Position numbers and translations under genes: made by a program. Positions 16,917 to 27,306 of a stretch of 64,000 nucleotides of DNA are shown one piece after another. Location of the stretch: NCBI RefSeq assembly GCF_000820025.1, contig NZ_CDBI01000077.1, positions 49,505 through 113,504 on the forward strand, given 5' to 3'. This stretch comes from Aeromonas popoffii. GTDB taxonomy: Bacteria; Pseudomonadota; Gammaproteobacteria; Enterobacterales; Aeromonadaceae. Each line of letters starts with the position of its first letter. The first letter of the stretch is position 1. The notes beneath the pieces were generated by a model, which did no database searches, had not been told where the DNA came from, and saw only the letters and a program-made list of their open reading frames with translations.

Positions 16917-18845
16917 TCAGGCGCCGGCCGGTTCCATCACTAACGGCTCCGGCTCGGCAAACCAGGGCCCCTGGCCGGCATGGACGCCGAGGTGGCGCAG
17001 CATCTTCCACTCGTCGCCGCTCTCCACCCCCACGGCGATGACCCGGGTGCGGGTATTGGCACAGCCCCCCACCAGGCTACGCACCGCCATCTGGTTGACC
17101 TGACGGGTGTGGATCTCACGAACCAGACTGGGATGGAGCTTGAGGAAGTTGATCTCGAACTCCTTGATGTATTGGGTGCTCACCACATCCTGGCCAGCAT
17201 GATCGATGGCCAGCTGGCAACCCAGCATGCGCAGCGCTCGCAACGGCCGCTTGAGCGCCTCGTAGTGGCGGGTCACCTGGGCCTCCGACAGTTGCAGGAT
17301 CAGCCGTTCGTTGGTGCTGCGCGACAGCTGGAACAGATCGAAGAAGAGCCAGCGTTGGAACTCGCGGTGCAACAGGCTCTGGGCACAGAGAGTCAGGCTG
17401 ATGGGGCAGCTCTGCTCTGAGCGCTGACGCAGCAGCCACAGGGTCTGCTCCGCCACCAGTCGATCCAGTGGCAACAGCAGCCCCGCCTTCTCGGCCATCG
17501 GCATGAAGACACCAGCCTGCAACTCCCGCCCCTGCTCGTCGTGAATGCGGATCAGCAAGTCCTGCTGCAACACCACCTGATCCCGCTCCTGCTGCACCGG
17601 CTGGACGTAGAAGTCGATGCAGTGCTCCTCGATGCGGCGACCGATCAGGGTGCGCCAGCGTACCGTGCCCTTGCTGCTCTGCTCCTCATCCAACTGCTTC
17701 TCGTAGAGGAACCAGCCGGTGTGACCCTGCAGCCGCGCGCTCTTGAGCGCCAGCTCAGCCTCTTCCTGCACCTTGAGCAGGGAATCCTGCGCCTGATAGC
17801 AGACGGCGCCGAGGTAAATGGCGGTCTCGACGTTGACCGCCTCGGGCCAGTGCAGTCGTTGCAGGCTCTTGTGCAGCTGACCCGCACCGTCCACCATCTC
17901 GCTCTCGGACATATTGGGCAACAGCACGGCAAATACCTGCCCGGCATAGCGGGCCTGCAGGGCGCCATTGTGCTTGCGCACGAAGGCGGCGATGGAGGCA
18001 CTCGCCTCTATCAGCAGCTCCTGGCTCTGGCGCCCACTCAGCTCAGGGTCCAGATCCTCCAGACCGGCGAGCTCGATTAGCAGCACGCCACCGCTCATCA
18101 CGCTCGCCTCCATGATGGCGCTCTCCAGCCGGTTGTCGAAGAACAGGCGGTTGCCTATGCCGGTCATCTTGTCGACAAAGGCGTTGCTGCGAATGAAGTT
18201 GTCGAAACGGCTGCGCTCCTTGCGGGCATCCGCCAGCTCGGCCAGCAGATAGTCGATGGCCTGGCTGGCGGAGACGGGCCACTCATCGGCCGGATCGTGC
18301 GCCAGCTTGGTGAGCTTGTTATCGAGGATCAGCTGGGCGCGCTCGGCCAGCAGCTCGGCACCCCGGAGTTGCAACCTCAACCAGCGAATGGAGTACCAGA
18401 GTCCGAAGATGACGATGAAGACGCCAAGGGAGATGCCGGACATGGCCTGCATGGAGTATTCAAACTCCTTGAACGGCCGCTCCAGTTTGAAGTCGGCCTG
18501 CATGTCGGTCTGATGGGAGATGGGCTGGCTGTAGGGGATCAGCAGGCTCTCGTCGGTCGGCTGCTGCACATCGCGAAACCAGTAGACCCGCTGCTTGCCC
18601 TGACGGATCTCCAGCTCCACCACATGGGCCGAACGCAACAAGGTTGGCAGCCAGCGGGTGAGATCCTGGTGGTCCTCGGCCACCTCCAGCTGCTTGTCGA
18701 TGATCTCGACCAGAGAGTTGACCTTTTTCTGCTGCAGCTCCATGCCCAGCTCACGAAAGCTGAATACTCCGCCGAGCAGCACCATGGCCATGGCGGCGAT
18801 CACGCACAGGGTAATAAACGAGACAAGCTGAGTGGTCAGTTTCAT
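16917..18845 (-). CDS. csrD: CsrD/MshH, degenerate GGDEF-EAL regulator of Csr sRNA decay
   Basis: A 642-residue membrane protein read from ATG 18845 (MKLTTQLVSF), with GGAAAGG upstream. Two membrane helices (about 7-28 and 135-158) flank a periplasmic loop; a HAMP-like/coiled region follows. The GGDEF domain starts at DKMTGIGNRLFFDNRLE but its active site reads RYAGQVFAV instead of RYGGDEFAV. The EAL domain reads QQDLLIRI instead of E-A-L. Both are degenerate, as in E. coli CsrD, which targets CsrB/C for RNase E decay without making or breaking c-di-GMP. MshH is the Vibrio name for this protein next to msh genes. Confidence 0.9.
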   Translation of the reverse strand: MKLTTQLVSFITLCVIAAMAMVLLGGVFSFRELGMELQQKKVNSLVEIIDKQLEVAEDHQDLTRWLPTLLRSAHVVELEIRQGKQRVYWFRDVQQPTDESLLIPYSQPISHQTDMQADFKLERPFKEFEYSMQAMSGISLGVFIVIFGLWYSIRWLRLQLRGAELLAERAQLILDNKLTKLAHDPADEWPVSASQAIDYLLAELADARKERSRFDNFIRSNAFVDKMTGIGNRLFFDNRLESAIMEASVMSGGVLLIELAGLEDLDPELSGRQSQELLIEASASIAAFVRKHNGALQARYAGQVFAVLLPNMSESEMVDGAGQLHKSLQRLHWPEAVNVETAIYLGAVCYQAQDSLLKVQEEAELALKSARLQGHTGWFLYEKQLDEEQSSKGTVRWRTLIGRRIEEHCIDFYVQPVQQERDQVVLQQDLLIRIHDEQGRELQAGVFMPMAEKAGLLLPLDRLVAEQTLWLLRQRSEQSCPISLTLCAQSLLHREFQRWLFFDLFQLSRSTNERLILQLSEAQVTRHYEALKRPLRALRMLGCQLAIDHAGQDVVSTQYIKEFEINFLKLHPSLVREIHTRQVNQMAVRSLVGGCANTRTRVIAVGVESGDEWKMLRHLGVHAGQGPWFAEPEPLVMEPAGA

Positions 18846-19389
18846 GTACCTTTCCGTATGCCCGACAACATCCATGTGGCTTCATCGTATCAGCCAACGC
18901 CGAAGCGCGCCTATGGACGAAGATCCCGCTTCTGGAATTCAGCGGGCGAGCATAACCAAATGGGCACAGGAACACCAAGCCTGACGGCAAGCCGGCCATG
19001 AAAAATAGCCACAGGGACAGGAAACGGGAGATGGGCGGCGGGATCAGGGATTTTCAGGCAGAAAAATGGTCCCACTAAGGGGACCGAAAGAAACACTCAT
19101 ATCAAAACTAACACTCTGTGCTACTGACAAAAAAACAGATACAGGAGTATTGAACACACGGTGAGTCAAACCGCACGGCTACTGTAGCCGCTTCAGATAA
19201 GCTGGACAATTGTCACTTATGACAGGTAAGCGATTGAATCTTCATCAACTGATTTAACAAAGTCTTTATTTATCATGTTGTTATGATTTTTCGTTGCGAG
19301 TAAGGAATGAGCAGCTCAAATCGATGTAGCTAATGCACTATGATATTGCCTTTCATATGCATCCCATCTCCACATCAGGCAGGTGTACC
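18846..19389. other. Intergenic region between csrD and the EAL gene
   Basis: 544 bp with divergent flanking genes. It holds an orphan terminator-like hairpin on the minus strand (19061-19085), an imperfect operator-like repeat TGTCACTTATGACA near 19215, and AT-rich DNA (19235-19300) suited to promoters. No protein gene is convincing. Confidence 0.5.
19061..19085 (-). terminator. Orphan terminator-like hairpin upstream of csrD
   Basis: Minus strand stem GGTCCC/GGGACC with a 6-nt loop, followed by ATTTTTC. No minus-strand gene lies upstream, so it may be an attenuator in a long csrD leader or the end of a short RNA starting near 19300. Confidence 0.4.
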
Positions 19390-20919
19390 TTGCGAAAAAT
19401 TCCCCCTCTCTGGATCAGTCTGCTGCTGTTCTGCCTGCCCGTGCTGGCGAGCCTGCCCCTCAGCCAATTGCTCGGCAAGCCGCTGGCACGCCATATGTTG
19501 CAACAGAAACGGGAGGAGATAGAAGCCGCACTGGTGGAGCGACACCAGGCGCTGGATGAGAGTATCCGCACCCAGCTGGCCCAGTTCGCCTTCGACTGCG
19601 GACCTGAGGACATGGCGCTGCTGCGGGGTCCCCGCTTCTATAACCTCCATATTCGCCTGCAAGGCCTCATCCTGGCCTCCGGGGCGAGCTGCTCCAGCCT
19701 GGGACTCCCCGTCCCCTTTACCACGACCGCACTGCCACCCTATTCCGGGCAGGAGCAATACGGGGTGGCCGCCACCCCCGCACAGTTCAATACCGAACAG
19801 GAGCTGATCGCCTACTTCCGACAGAATGGCAATACCGCCTACTGGGTGCTGAACAACAGCTGGAGCCATACGCTACTACAAACCCCCTGTGCCGACTGTT
19901 TCTACCTTGAATTCAGCCAACAAAATGGGGACCACGCTACCCCGCTCTTCCCCCGAGGTGACAAAACCATCAAACAGGAAGAGGGCAACCAGAGTTTGAG
20001 CTTTCTTGAGTCCGAAAATCAGATACGGCAGACGTTATGGGCGGGCAAGGCGCTGGAGCACTATGCCCGGCAGCAGGCACGGTACTATGGGCTCTGGTAT
20101 GGCGCTGCGCTGGGTTCCCTGCTGGTCGCTGCCTACTGGGGGCTGCGCAGCTATCGGCGATCTCTCAAGGGACTGCTGCAAGCCGGGCTGGCCCGGCGGG
20201 AGTTTGTCCCCTTCTATCAGCCCATAGTGGATAACCGCAGTCAGCAAGTGGTTGGCTTCGAGGCACTGCTGCGGTGGCAGCGGGAGCGCGAGATGGTGCC
20301 ACCTGGCGCCTTTATCGACTATGCGGAGGAGCAGGGGCTGATCCTGCCGATGACGGAACAGCTGCTGGAGCGGATCATGACGGATCTTCCCCGGCTGGCG
20401 CCGGCGCAGTGGGTCAGCGTCAACATAGTGGCCGCTCACATAGAGCAACCCCATCTGCGCACCCTGTTGCAGCGACACGGCTGGCCCTCACCGACCCGGC
20501 TCACCTTCGAGCTGACCGAGCGCAAACCGATCACCGATATCAAGGCGGCGATCGGCGAGATCACGGCACTGCAGCAGCGGGGCTATCACTTCAAGCTGGA
20601 TGATTTTGGCACCGGCTATGGGGGCTTCGCCTACCTGCAGCGACTCGGTATCCGCCAGATCAAGATCGACAAGATGTTCGTCGACACCATAGGCACAGAC
20701 GACCTCAAACGAACGCTGCTGGACTCCATCATCGCCTTCGGCCACGAATCCGGCATGGAGATGATCGCCGAGGGGGTCGAAACCGGGGAACAGGTCGATT
20801 ATCTGCGCCAGCACGGCGTGCATCTCATCCAGGGCTATGTGTATGCCAGGCCCATGGCCCTGGCCCAACTACAGATTTGGCTGTTGGCGTGGCAACAACA
20901 CCATGCCGGGGAAGGTTAA
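19390..20919 (+). CDS. CSS-motif EAL phosphodiesterase for cyclic di-GMP
   Basis: A membrane protein of 509 residues if read from TTG 19390, which has AGGTG 5 nt upstream; an ATG at 19333 adds 19 residues but has no clear site. Two membrane helices flank a periplasmic sensor with a CSS motif (SGASCSSLG) and further cysteines (FDCGPED, PCADCFYLEF), as in PdeB/PdeC-like enzymes controlled by periplasmic thiol state. The EAL domain keeps the catalytic residues: GFEALLRW, SVNIVA, FELTER, KLDDFGTGYGG, IKIDKMFV and IAEGVET. It should hydrolyse c-di-GMP. It ends 4 bp inside a convergent methyltransferase gene. Confidence 0.88.
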   Translation: MRKIPPLWISLLLFCLPVLASLPLSQLLGKPLARHMLQQKREEIEAALVERHQALDESIRTQLAQFAFDCGPEDMALLRGPRFYNLHIRLQGLILASGASCSSLGLPVPFTTTALPPYSGQEQYGVAATPAQFNTEQELIAYFRQNGNTAYWVLNNSWSHTLLQTPCADCFYLEFSQQNGDHATPLFPRGDKTIKQEEGNQSLSFLESENQIRQTLWAGKALEHYARQQARYYGLWYGAALGSLLVAAYWGLRSYRRSLKGLLQAGLARREFVPFYQPIVDNRSQQVVGFEALLRWQREREMVPPGAFIDYAEEQGLILPMTEQLLERIMTDLPRLAPAQWVSVNIVAAHIEQPHLRTLLQRHGWPSPTRLTFELTERKPITDIKAAIGEITALQQRGYHFKLDDFGTGYGGFAYLQRLGIRQIKIDKMFVDTIGTDDLKRTLLDSIIAFGHESGMEMIAEGVETGEQVDYLRQHGVHLIQGYVYARPMALAQLQIWLLAWQQHHAGEG

Positions 20920-21566
20920 CGCCGGTATTGCAGTATCTGACCGCGAAAAGGCTGGCTCAGATAGCTCACATCCAACGGCTTATGCTGGCTGTGTGTATAG
21001 CCCAGGCTCATCATCAGCTTGCTGAAACGGCCCTGCTGGCCACGGCCCGGATCCACCAGGATCACCTCGCAGTGGGACTTGGCGTGTTGCTCGATAAAAC
21101 CGGCCAGCGTCTCGACCTGGCCGCGCTCATAGAGCAGATCGCTGCCGATGATGAGATCGAAACGCCCCAGCTCGGTGACAGCGTCTTCCCAACCGGTACG
21201 AATAAAGGGGATGATCGCCCCCTTGTTGAGCAGCACATTGGCCGCCAGAAAGGCCCCCGCCTCAGGGTGATAATCGGTGGCCGTGATGTCCGCCAGCCTG
21301 TGGTTGAGCACCAGACTTGCCAGGGCTATGCCGCACCCCACCTCCAGGATCCGCAGATCCGCCACCTCGTGCTCCACCATCAGATGGGCCAGCACATTAC
21401 CAGAATCCCAAACGATGCCAAACAGCGGCCAGAACGCCGAGGAGATGCCGAGCGCCTCTGCCTCCCCTTCGTCATCGGAGAACTGCTGGTTGTCGCGCAA
21501 CGTGCACAGGTGGATGTCGAGTTCGCCAAACTCTATGGTGTGATAACGCAGACGCACAACAGACAT
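20916..21566 (-). CDS. Class I SAM-dependent methyltransferase
   Basis: A 216-residue Rossmann-fold protein. Motif I is LRILEVGCGIALAS (about residues 72-85); motif II acidic residue is in ITATDYHPEAG; the post-motif FDLIIGSDLLYERG fits the METTL21/lysine methyltransferase-like group. The substrate is unknown and could be protein or a small molecule. It is convergent with the EAL gene, with overlapping 3' ends, and does not form an operon with chaA. Confidence 0.75.
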   Translation of the reverse strand: MSVVRLRYHTIEFGELDIHLCTLRDNQQFSDDEGEAEALGISSAFWPLFGIVWDSGNVLAHLMVEHEVADLRILEVGCGIALASLVLNHRLADITATDYHPEAGAFLAANVLLNKGAIIPFIRTGWEDAVTELGRFDLIIGSDLLYERGQVETLAGFIEQHAKSHCEVILVDPGRGQQGRFSKLMMSLGYTHSQHKPLDVSYLSQPFRGQILQYRR

Positions 21567-21832
21567 GGGAGTCCCTGGTCAGGATGCCGCCAGACCCACA
21601 GAAGCATGAATTCGACTGGCATGACCCCCATGCTACGCAGTAACCGGACAGATACCTATCTATATCCCGGCCCGACCGAGCAGGAGCGGCAGATTACATC
21701 TTGCAACAAAATGATTTTCCCCAGGCAGTACAACTCCCTTTATCATTAGCGGGCTCGCCACCCCCGTGGCGTCGCCGTTTTGCCTCCATACCCCGTCGGC
21801 CCCAGCCGCCCCGAGATGAGAACCATTGCCCT

Positions 21833-22930
21833 ATGAAGTCATTTATCCGGCAAGAGATTGCCCTGCCCGTTGGCCTGCTGACCCTGCTCTTTTTCAAGAC
21901 CCTGGGGAGCAACCTGCTGACAGAGGCCACGCCGCTCGGGATCTATCTTCCGGTATCGGCCGGGCTGCTGGCCATCGTCACCTGGGCCATCTTCTCGGTG
22001 GTACGCCACTCTGACGCCCTCGCCATCAAGCTGGGCGAGCCCTTCGGCACCCTGATCCTGACCCTCTCGGTCATCTCGCTGGAAGTGGTGATGATCTCCT
22101 CCGTCATGCTCACCGGCGAGCCCAACCCCACCATGGCCCGCGATACCATGTTTGCGGTGGTGATGCTGGTGAGCACGGGTCTGGTGGGCTTCACTCTGCT
22201 GTTTGGCGGCTGGCGCTACCACACCCAGAGCTTCAATCTGGACGGGGTCAAATCCTATCTGGTCGCCATCATACCGCTGGCGCTGCTCTGTCTGGTGCTG
22301 CCCAACTTCACCCGGGGCGGCACGGTCGGCAGCATGTCGAGCGCCATGTCATGGATGCTGATCATCGTCTCGATCCTGCTCTATGGCGTCTTTCTGCTGA
22401 TCCAGACCCGCAGCCATAGCCACTTCTTCGTCGACAGCGATCACGAGGATTACGAAGAGTACCACGGCCCGCTGCAGAGCAATGTCTACCACACCCTCCT
22501 GCTGCTCGCCTACCTGGTGGTGGTGATCCTGCTGGCCAAGACCCTGGCCATCCCCATCAACTACGGGGTGCATGTCATGGAAGCACCCGCCGCACTGGGC
22601 GGCTTTATCGTGGCCTGTATCGTGCTGGCGCCGGAAGCAGTGGGCGCCCTCAAGGCGGCCTTCAACAACCAGTTGCAGCGCGCCATGAACCTCTACTTCG
22701 GCTCGGTGCTGGCCACCATAGCCCTCACCGTACCCGCTGTGCTCTTTATCGGTTCCATGCTGGATCAGGAGGTGCGCCTCGGCCTTTCCGCCGCCGACAT
22801 GGTGCTGCTCTTCACCACTCTCATGGTCTGTAAAGTGACCTTCAGCAGTGGTCGCACCAATGTGCTGCATGGCGCCACCCATCTGGTGTTGTTCGTGGTC
22901 TATCTGTTCCTGATGTTCGAGCACGAATAA
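21833..22930 (+). CDS. chaA: ChaA-like Ca2+/Na+(K+)/H+ antiporter
   Basis: A 365-residue polytopic protein of the CaCA family with about 11 hydrophobic segments, the same size as E. coli ChaA. The first alpha repeat contains LGEPFGTLILTLSVISLEVVM; the second contains LAPEAVGALKAAFNNQLQRA, both carrying the conserved acidic residue. An acidic cytoplasmic loop (VDSDHEDYEEYHG) separates the halves. Start MKSFIRQEIALP is chosen because the longer frame upstream has no homology-like sequence. It exchanges Na+, K+ or Ca2+ for protons. Its last 46 bp are repeated downstream. Confidence 0.9.
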   Translation: MKSFIRQEIALPVGLLTLLFFKTLGSNLLTEATPLGIYLPVSAGLLAIVTWAIFSVVRHSDALAIKLGEPFGTLILTLSVISLEVVMISSVMLTGEPNPTMARDTMFAVVMLVSTGLVGFTLLFGGWRYHTQSFNLDGVKSYLVAIIPLALLCLVLPNFTRGGTVGSMSSAMSWMLIIVSILLYGVFLLIQTRSHSHFFVDSDHEDYEEYHGPLQSNVYHTLLLLAYLVVVILLAKTLAIPINYGVHVMEAPAALGGFIVACIVLAPEAVGALKAAFNNQLQRAMNLYFGSVLATIALTVPAVLFIGSMLDQEVRLGLSAADMVLLFTTLMVCKVTFSSGRTNVLHGATHLVLFVVYLFLMFEHE

Positions 22931-22996
22931 CAGGCGCCAGCACCTATCCCGGTGCTGTTCGTGGTCTATCTGTTTCTGATGTTCGAGCACGAATAA
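22885..22996 (+). repeat. Tandem duplication of the chaA 3' end
   Basis: The last 46 bp of chaA (22885-22930, ending in GAGCACGAATAA) are repeated at 22951-22996 with 2 differences, both silent in the chaA frame (V-L-F-V-V-Y-L-F-L-M-F-E-H-E-stop). The flanking GGCGCCA is also repeated, so the duplicated block may start near 22933. Offset 66 bp. Confidence 0.9.
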
Positions 22997-23022
22997 CCGA
23001 GTTCAACCAACGTCAGAAACGC

Positions 23023-23051
23023 AAAGACCGCCCGATTGGGCGGTCTTTTGT
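23023..23051. terminator. Bidirectional terminator of chaA and hutH
   Basis: A perfect 11-bp stem AAAGACCGCCC/GGGCGGTCTTT with a GATT loop and T-runs on both strands lies between the convergent chaA and hut operons. Confidence 0.9.
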
Positions 23052-23068
23052 TATGGGCGGATAACCCC

Positions 23069-24601
23069 TTACAGGCTGGGCAGCACCCCGGCCGGGATCA
23101 GATCGTTGTAGCTGGCGCGGCCCAGCAGGGCGGCAGCCGCTTCGATATCCGGCGAAAAATACCTGTCCTTGTCGTAGAAGCTCACCTCTGCCCGCAGCCG
23201 TCCCTTGGCCAGTTCGATAAGCTCGGTACTACGCAACGGCGCCCGAAAATCGAGCCCCTGAGCCGCAGCCAGCAGCTCCACCGCCAGGATACCACGGGTG
23301 TTCTCCGCCATGTCCGCCAGCCGGCGAGCGGCGAAGGTGGCCATGGAGACGTGATCCTCCTGGTTGGCGGAGGTGGGCAAGCTGTCCACCGAGGCGGGAT
23401 GAGCCAGGCTCTTGTTCTCGGAGGCGAGCGCCGCCGAGGTGACCTGAGCAATCATAAAGCCGGAGTTGACGCCGCCGTTGTTGACCAGGAAGGCGGGCAG
23501 GCCCGACATACGGGAGTCGATCAGCAGCGCCATGCGGCGCTCAGACAGCGACCCGATTTCGGCGATGGCCAGTGCCAGGTTATCGGCGGCGAAGGCCACG
23601 GGCTCGGCATGGAAGTTACCGCCGGAGAGGATCTCCTCATCCTCGGCAAACACCAGCGGGTTGTCGGAAACCGCATTGGCCTCGCACACCAGCACCTCGG
23701 CGGCGTGGCGGATCTGGGCCAGACAGGCCCCCATCACCTGGGGCTGGCAGCGCAACGAGTAGGGGTCCTGCACTTTCTCGCAGCTGTGATGAGACATGCC
23801 AATCTCGCTGCCATCCACCAGCAGGTGACGATAGCAAGCCGCCGCATCGATCTGACCGCGCTGACCACGCACCTCATGGATGCGGGCATCGAATGGACGA
23901 CGACTGCCCAGCGCAGCCTCCACGCTCATGGCGCCAATAGTGATAGCGCCGGCGAACAGATCCTCGGCATGGAACAGGCCTTCCAGCGCGAACGCCGTGC
24001 TGGCCTGGGTGCCGTTGAGCAACGCCAGCCCCTCCTTCGGTGCCAGAGAGATAGGCTCGAGACCCGCGATCTTCAGCGCCGTGGCGGCGTCCATCAACTC
24101 GCCCTTGTGGCGGGCTTTGCCCTCCCCGATCAGCAGACAGCTCATGTGGGCCAGCGGTGCCAGATCGCCTGAGGCGCCGACGGAGCCCTTCTTCGGCACG
24201 ACCGGATAGACTTCGGCGTTGATGAGCGCCATCAGCGCCTCAAGCACCGTCAAGCGGATGCCGGAGAAGCCCCGCGCCAGGGAGTTGACCTTGAGCACCA
24301 TCATCAGCCGCACTGTGGCGTCATCCATGTAAGTGCCGATGCCAGCCGCGTGGGAGAGCACGATGGAGCGCTGCAATTCATCGAGCTGCTCCACCGGGAT
24401 GCGGGTGTTGGCCAGCAGGCCAAAGCCGGTGTTGATGCCGTACACCACGCGGTTCTGCTCGATCACCTTGGTGACCACGGCTGCGGAGGCGTGGATCCCC
24501 GGCAGGGCGGCTGGAGCCAGGCTGATATGAACCGGCTCGCGGCTGACACGACGCAGGGTGTTGAGGCAGAGCTTGCCCGGTAACAGATTGAGTTCAAACA
24601 T
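23069..24601 (-). CDS. hutH: Histidine ammonia-lyase
   Basis: A 510-residue enzyme, the usual length, converting L-histidine to urocanate and ammonia, first step of histidine degradation. The self-forming MIO cofactor triad is Ala143-Ser144-Gly145 in [14 protein letters not shown]. Other conserved parts: [13 protein letters not shown] and [14 protein letters not shown]. It is the last gene of the hutIGUH operon, one base after hutU, and is followed by a strong terminator. Cytoplasmic homotetramer by family. Confidence 0.96.
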   Translation of the reverse strand: MFELNLLPGKLCLNTLRRVSREPVHISLAPAALPGIHASAAVVTKVIEQNRVVYGINTGFGLLANTRIPVEQLDELQRSIVLSHAAGIGTYMDDATVRLMMVLKVNSLARGFSGIRLTVLEALMALINAEVYPVVPKKGSVGASGDLAPLAHMSCLLIGEGKARHKGELMDAATALKIAGLEPISLAPKEGLALLNGTQASTAFALEGLFHAEDLFAGAITIGAMSVEAALGSRRPFDARIHEVRGQRGQIDAAACYRHLLVDGSEIGMSHHSCEKVQDPYSLRCQPQVMGACLAQIRHAAEVLVCEANAVSDNPLVFAEDEEILSGGNFHAEPVAFAADNLALAIAEIGSLSERRMALLIDSRMSGLPAFLVNNGGVNSGFMIAQVTSAALASENKSLAHPASVDSLPTSANQEDHVSMATFAARRLADMAENTRGILAVELLAAAQGLDFRAPLRSTELIELAKGRLRAEVSFYDKDRYFSPDIEAAAALLGRASYNDLIPAGVLPSL

Positions 24602-24602
24602 C

Positions 24603-26306
24603 TTATTTAGCCCCTTTGTCCGCTGCGGTCAGCATCGGCAGATCCAGTTTCGCCTCATGGGCACAGTTAATCGCAATCTCATAACCCGCATCCGCATGGC
24701 GCATCACACCGGTAGCCGGATCGTTGCGCAGCACGCGGCCAACACGCCTGGCGGCATCCTCTGTGCCATCACAGACGATCACCACGCCCGAGTGCTGGGA
24801 GAAGCCCATACCCACACCACCACCGTGGTGCAGGGAAACCCAGGTCGCACCACCGGCGGTATTGAGCAGGGCGTTGAGCAGCGGCCAGTCGGAAACGGCG
24901 TCTGAGCCATCCATCATGGCTTCGGTTTCACGGTTCGGGCTCGCCACCGAGCCGGAGTCCAGGTGGTCGCGGCCAATGACCACGGGCGCCTTCAGCTCGC
25001 CATTTTTCACCATCTCGTTAAACGCCAGGCCCAGACGCACCCGATCCTTGACCCCGACCCAGCAGATCCGTGCTGGCAGGCCCTGGAAGGCGATGCGCTC
25101 GCGGGCCATGTCGAGCCAGTTGTGCAGGTGGGGATCGTCCGGGATCAACTCTTTGACCTTCTGATCCGTCTTGTAGATGTCTTCCGGATCGCCGGAGAGC
25201 GCCACCCAGCGGAAGGGGCCAATCCCCTCGCAGAACAGCGGGCGAATGTAGGCAGGCACGAAGCCGGGGAAGTCGAACGCATTCTTGACCCCCTCCTCCA
25301 GCGCCATCTGGCGGATGTTGTTGCCGTAATCAAGCGTGGCAGCGCCACGGGATTGCAGGGTCAACATGGCTTCCACCTGGCGCGCCATGGAGTGGCGGGC
25401 CGCCTGGTTAACCTCCTGGGGCGCGGATTTTTGCAACTCGCGCCACTGAGCGACGCTCCAGCCCTGGGGCAGGTAGCCGTGGATCGGGTCGTGGGCGGAG
25501 GTCTGGTCGGTGACCACATCCGGGGTGATGCCACGGGCCACCAGCTCGGCAAAGACATCGGCGGCGTTGCCGAGCAGGCCGACCGAGACGGCTGTGCCGT
25601 CGCGTTTGGCCTCCTCGACCATGGCCAGCGCCTCATCCAGGCTGTGGGCCTTCTTGTCCACGTAGCGGGTCTTGAGGCGAAAATCGATGCGAGTCTCGTC
25701 GCACTCGACGGCGATCATCGAGAAACCGGCCATGGTGGCGGCCAGCGGCTGGGCGCCGCCCATGCCACCCAGACCACCGGTCAGGATCCAGCGGCCCGCA
25801 GGCTCGCCGTTGAAATGCTGGTTCGCCACTGCGAAGAAGGTCTCGTAGGTGCCCTGCACGATTCCCTGGGTGCCTATGTAGATCCAGGAGCCCGCCGTCA
25901 TTTGGCCATACATCATCAAGCCCTTCTTATCGAGCTCGTTGAAGTGCTCCCAGTTGGCCCAGTGTGGCACCAGGTTGGAGTTGGCGATCAGCACCCGAGG
26001 CGCATCCTTGTGGGTCTGGAACACACCGACCGGCTTGCCCGATTGCACCAGCAGGGTCTCGTCTTCCTCGAGCCGGGTCAGCACCTCGACGATCTTGTCG
26101 TAGCAGGCCCAGTTACGGGCAGCGCGGCCGATACCGCCATACACCACCAGGGATTGGGGATGCTCGGCGACTTCCGGATCCAGGTTGTTCATCAGCATCC
26201 GCAACGGCGCTTCTGTGAGCCAGCTTTTCGCGGTCAGCGCGGTACCACGGGGGGATCGGATGACCCGGCTCGGATCCTGACGGGGATCCAGGTGTTGCTC
26301 AGACAT
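24603..26306 (-). CDS. hutU: Urocanate hydratase
   Basis: A 567-residue enzyme read from ATG 26306 ([14 protein letters not shown]) with AGGAGT 4 nt upstream. It hydrates urocanate to imidazolonepropionate using tightly bound NAD+. Family landmarks: [18 protein letters not shown] (NAD-binding glycine-rich loop), the Cys region [19 protein letters not shown] and the C-terminal [15 protein letters not shown]. It sits between hutG (55 bp upstream with a hairpin) and hutH (1 bp). Confidence 0.96.
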   Translation of the reverse strand: MSEQHLDPRQDPSRVIRSPRGTALTAKSWLTEAPLRMLMNNLDPEVAEHPQSLVVYGGIGRAARNWACYDKIVEVLTRLEEDETLLVQSGKPVGVFQTHKDAPRVLIANSNLVPHWANWEHFNELDKKGLMMYGQMTAGSWIYIGTQGIVQGTYETFFAVANQHFNGEPAGRWILTGGLGGMGGAQPLAATMAGFSMIAVECDETRIDFRLKTRYVDKKAHSLDEALAMVEEAKRDGTAVSVGLLGNAADVFAELVARGITPDVVTDQTSAHDPIHGYLPQGWSVAQWRELQKSAPQEVNQAARHSMARQVEAMLTLQSRGAATLDYGNNIRQMALEEGVKNAFDFPGFVPAYIRPLFCEGIGPFRWVALSGDPEDIYKTDQKVKELIPDDPHLHNWLDMARERIAFQGLPARICWVGVKDRVRLGLAFNEMVKNGELKAPVVIGRDHLDSGSVASPNRETEAMMDGSDAVSDWPLLNALLNTAGGATWVSLHHGGGVGMGFSQHSGVVIVCDGTEDAARRVGRVLRNDPATGVMRHADAGYEIAINCAHEAKLDLPMLTAADKGAK

Positions 26307-26343
26307 ACACACTCCTTGTTTTATCAATGCAGCAGCATGGCGA

Positions 26344-26358
26344 CCTGCCTTCGGCAGG
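26344..26358 (-). other. Intra-operon hairpin between hutG and hutU
   Basis: CCTGCC/GGCAGG stem with a 3-nt loop in the only sizeable gap of the hut operon. There is no T-run, so mRNA processing or stability is more likely than termination. Confidence 0.4.
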
Positions 26359-26361
26359 CAG

Positions 26362-27306
26362 CTACTTGGTTAACTGATGGACCAGCCGGGCGGCCACGCG
26401 GGCGCTGCGGTTATCCTGATCCAGGTTCGGGTTGTACTCGGCCAAATCGGCGAGCCGCAGCTTGCCGCTGGCCCGGATATGGGCGATCAGGGGCTCGATG
26501 ACCGCCAGCTCGACGCCGCGAGCGGCGGGAGCGCTCACCCCCGGCATCACTGCGCCGGGCAAGACGTCGAGATCGATGGTCAGATAGAGGTGATCGCAGC
26601 GGGCGATAAAGCCATCCAGCCCGTTCAGAAGCTCGGGCAATTCGGCCAGGGTCATGGCCTCATCCAGCGCATACCAGACCCTCAGCTCATCGGCCCGGGC
26701 AAACAGGGCCTGGGTGTTGGCGGTCTCGGCCACCCCGAGACAGGCGTAGTGAAACGACGTGCCTTGGGCAGCGCACTGCTCGGCAATCTGGAAGAAGGGG
26801 GTGCCTGAGCTGGCCTGATCTTGCTTCATGCGCAGATCGAAGTGGGCATCGAAGTTGATGATGCCAACCCGGCCCTGGCCAGCCAGATGACGGTTGAGAC
26901 CGCTCCAGCTGCCGAACGCCACCTCATGGCCGCCCCCCAACACCAGCGGGAAGTGGCCTTCATCCAGCAGGCTTGCCACCCGCTCGGCCAGGCGGGCATG
27001 AGCGGCATCGAGATCGCCGTCGTCGCAGCCCACATCGCCGGTATCATAGACAGGTTTGCTCAGATGCCAGGCACTGTTGGCCAGCAGCTTGCGGATCGCC
27101 AGCGGTGCACCGGCTGCCCCCGCGCGCCCCTTGTTGCGGCGCACCCCCTCGTCGCAGGCAAAACCCACCAGAGCGACGCCGGGGGCGGCTGTTCCGATCA
27201 GCGGCCAAGCCTGCACCTTGTCGTGCCAACGCAGGGCAAGTTCGCCATCTTCCGGATCCTGACGCCCCTGCCAAACCGACATATGGGGCTGGCTGAACTT
27301 ATCCAT
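26362..27306 (-). CDS. hutG: Formimidoylglutamase
   Basis: A 314-residue arginase/ureohydrolase-fold enzyme that splits N-formimidoyl-L-glutamate into glutamate and formamide. The Mn-binding motifs are present: [21 protein letters not shown] and [14 protein letters not shown] 27306 has GAGGAG upstream and overlaps the end of hutI by 8 bp. With hutI, U and H it completes the four-step, formamide-releasing histidine pathway. Confidence 0.94.
   Translation of the reverse strand: MDKFSQPHMSVWQGRQDPEDGELALRWHDKVQAWPLIGTAAPGVALVGFACDEGVRRNKGRAGAAGAPLAIRKLLANSAWHLSKPVYDTGDVGCDDGDLDAAHARLAERVASLLDEGHFPLVLGGGHEVAFGSWSGLNRHLAGQGRVGIINFDAHFDLRMKQDQASSGTPFFQIAEQCAAQGTSFHYACLGVAETANTQALFARADELRVWYALDEAMTLAELPELLNGLDGFIARCDHLYLTIDLDVLPGAVMPGVSAPAARGVELAVIEPLIAHIRASGKLRLADLAEYNPNLDQDNRSARVAARLVHQLTK

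Noticed and set aside
19044..19098. 18-codon minus-strand ORF (MSVSFGPLSGTIFLPENP) overlapping the csrD leader hairpin
   Set aside because: No ribosome-binding site and it runs through the hairpin; kept only as context for the attenuator idea.
24963..26501. A 512-codon plus-strand frame opposite hutU
   Set aside because: Antisense to a clear urocanase; product has no recognisable domain and is His/Gln/Gly-rich like other shadow frames.
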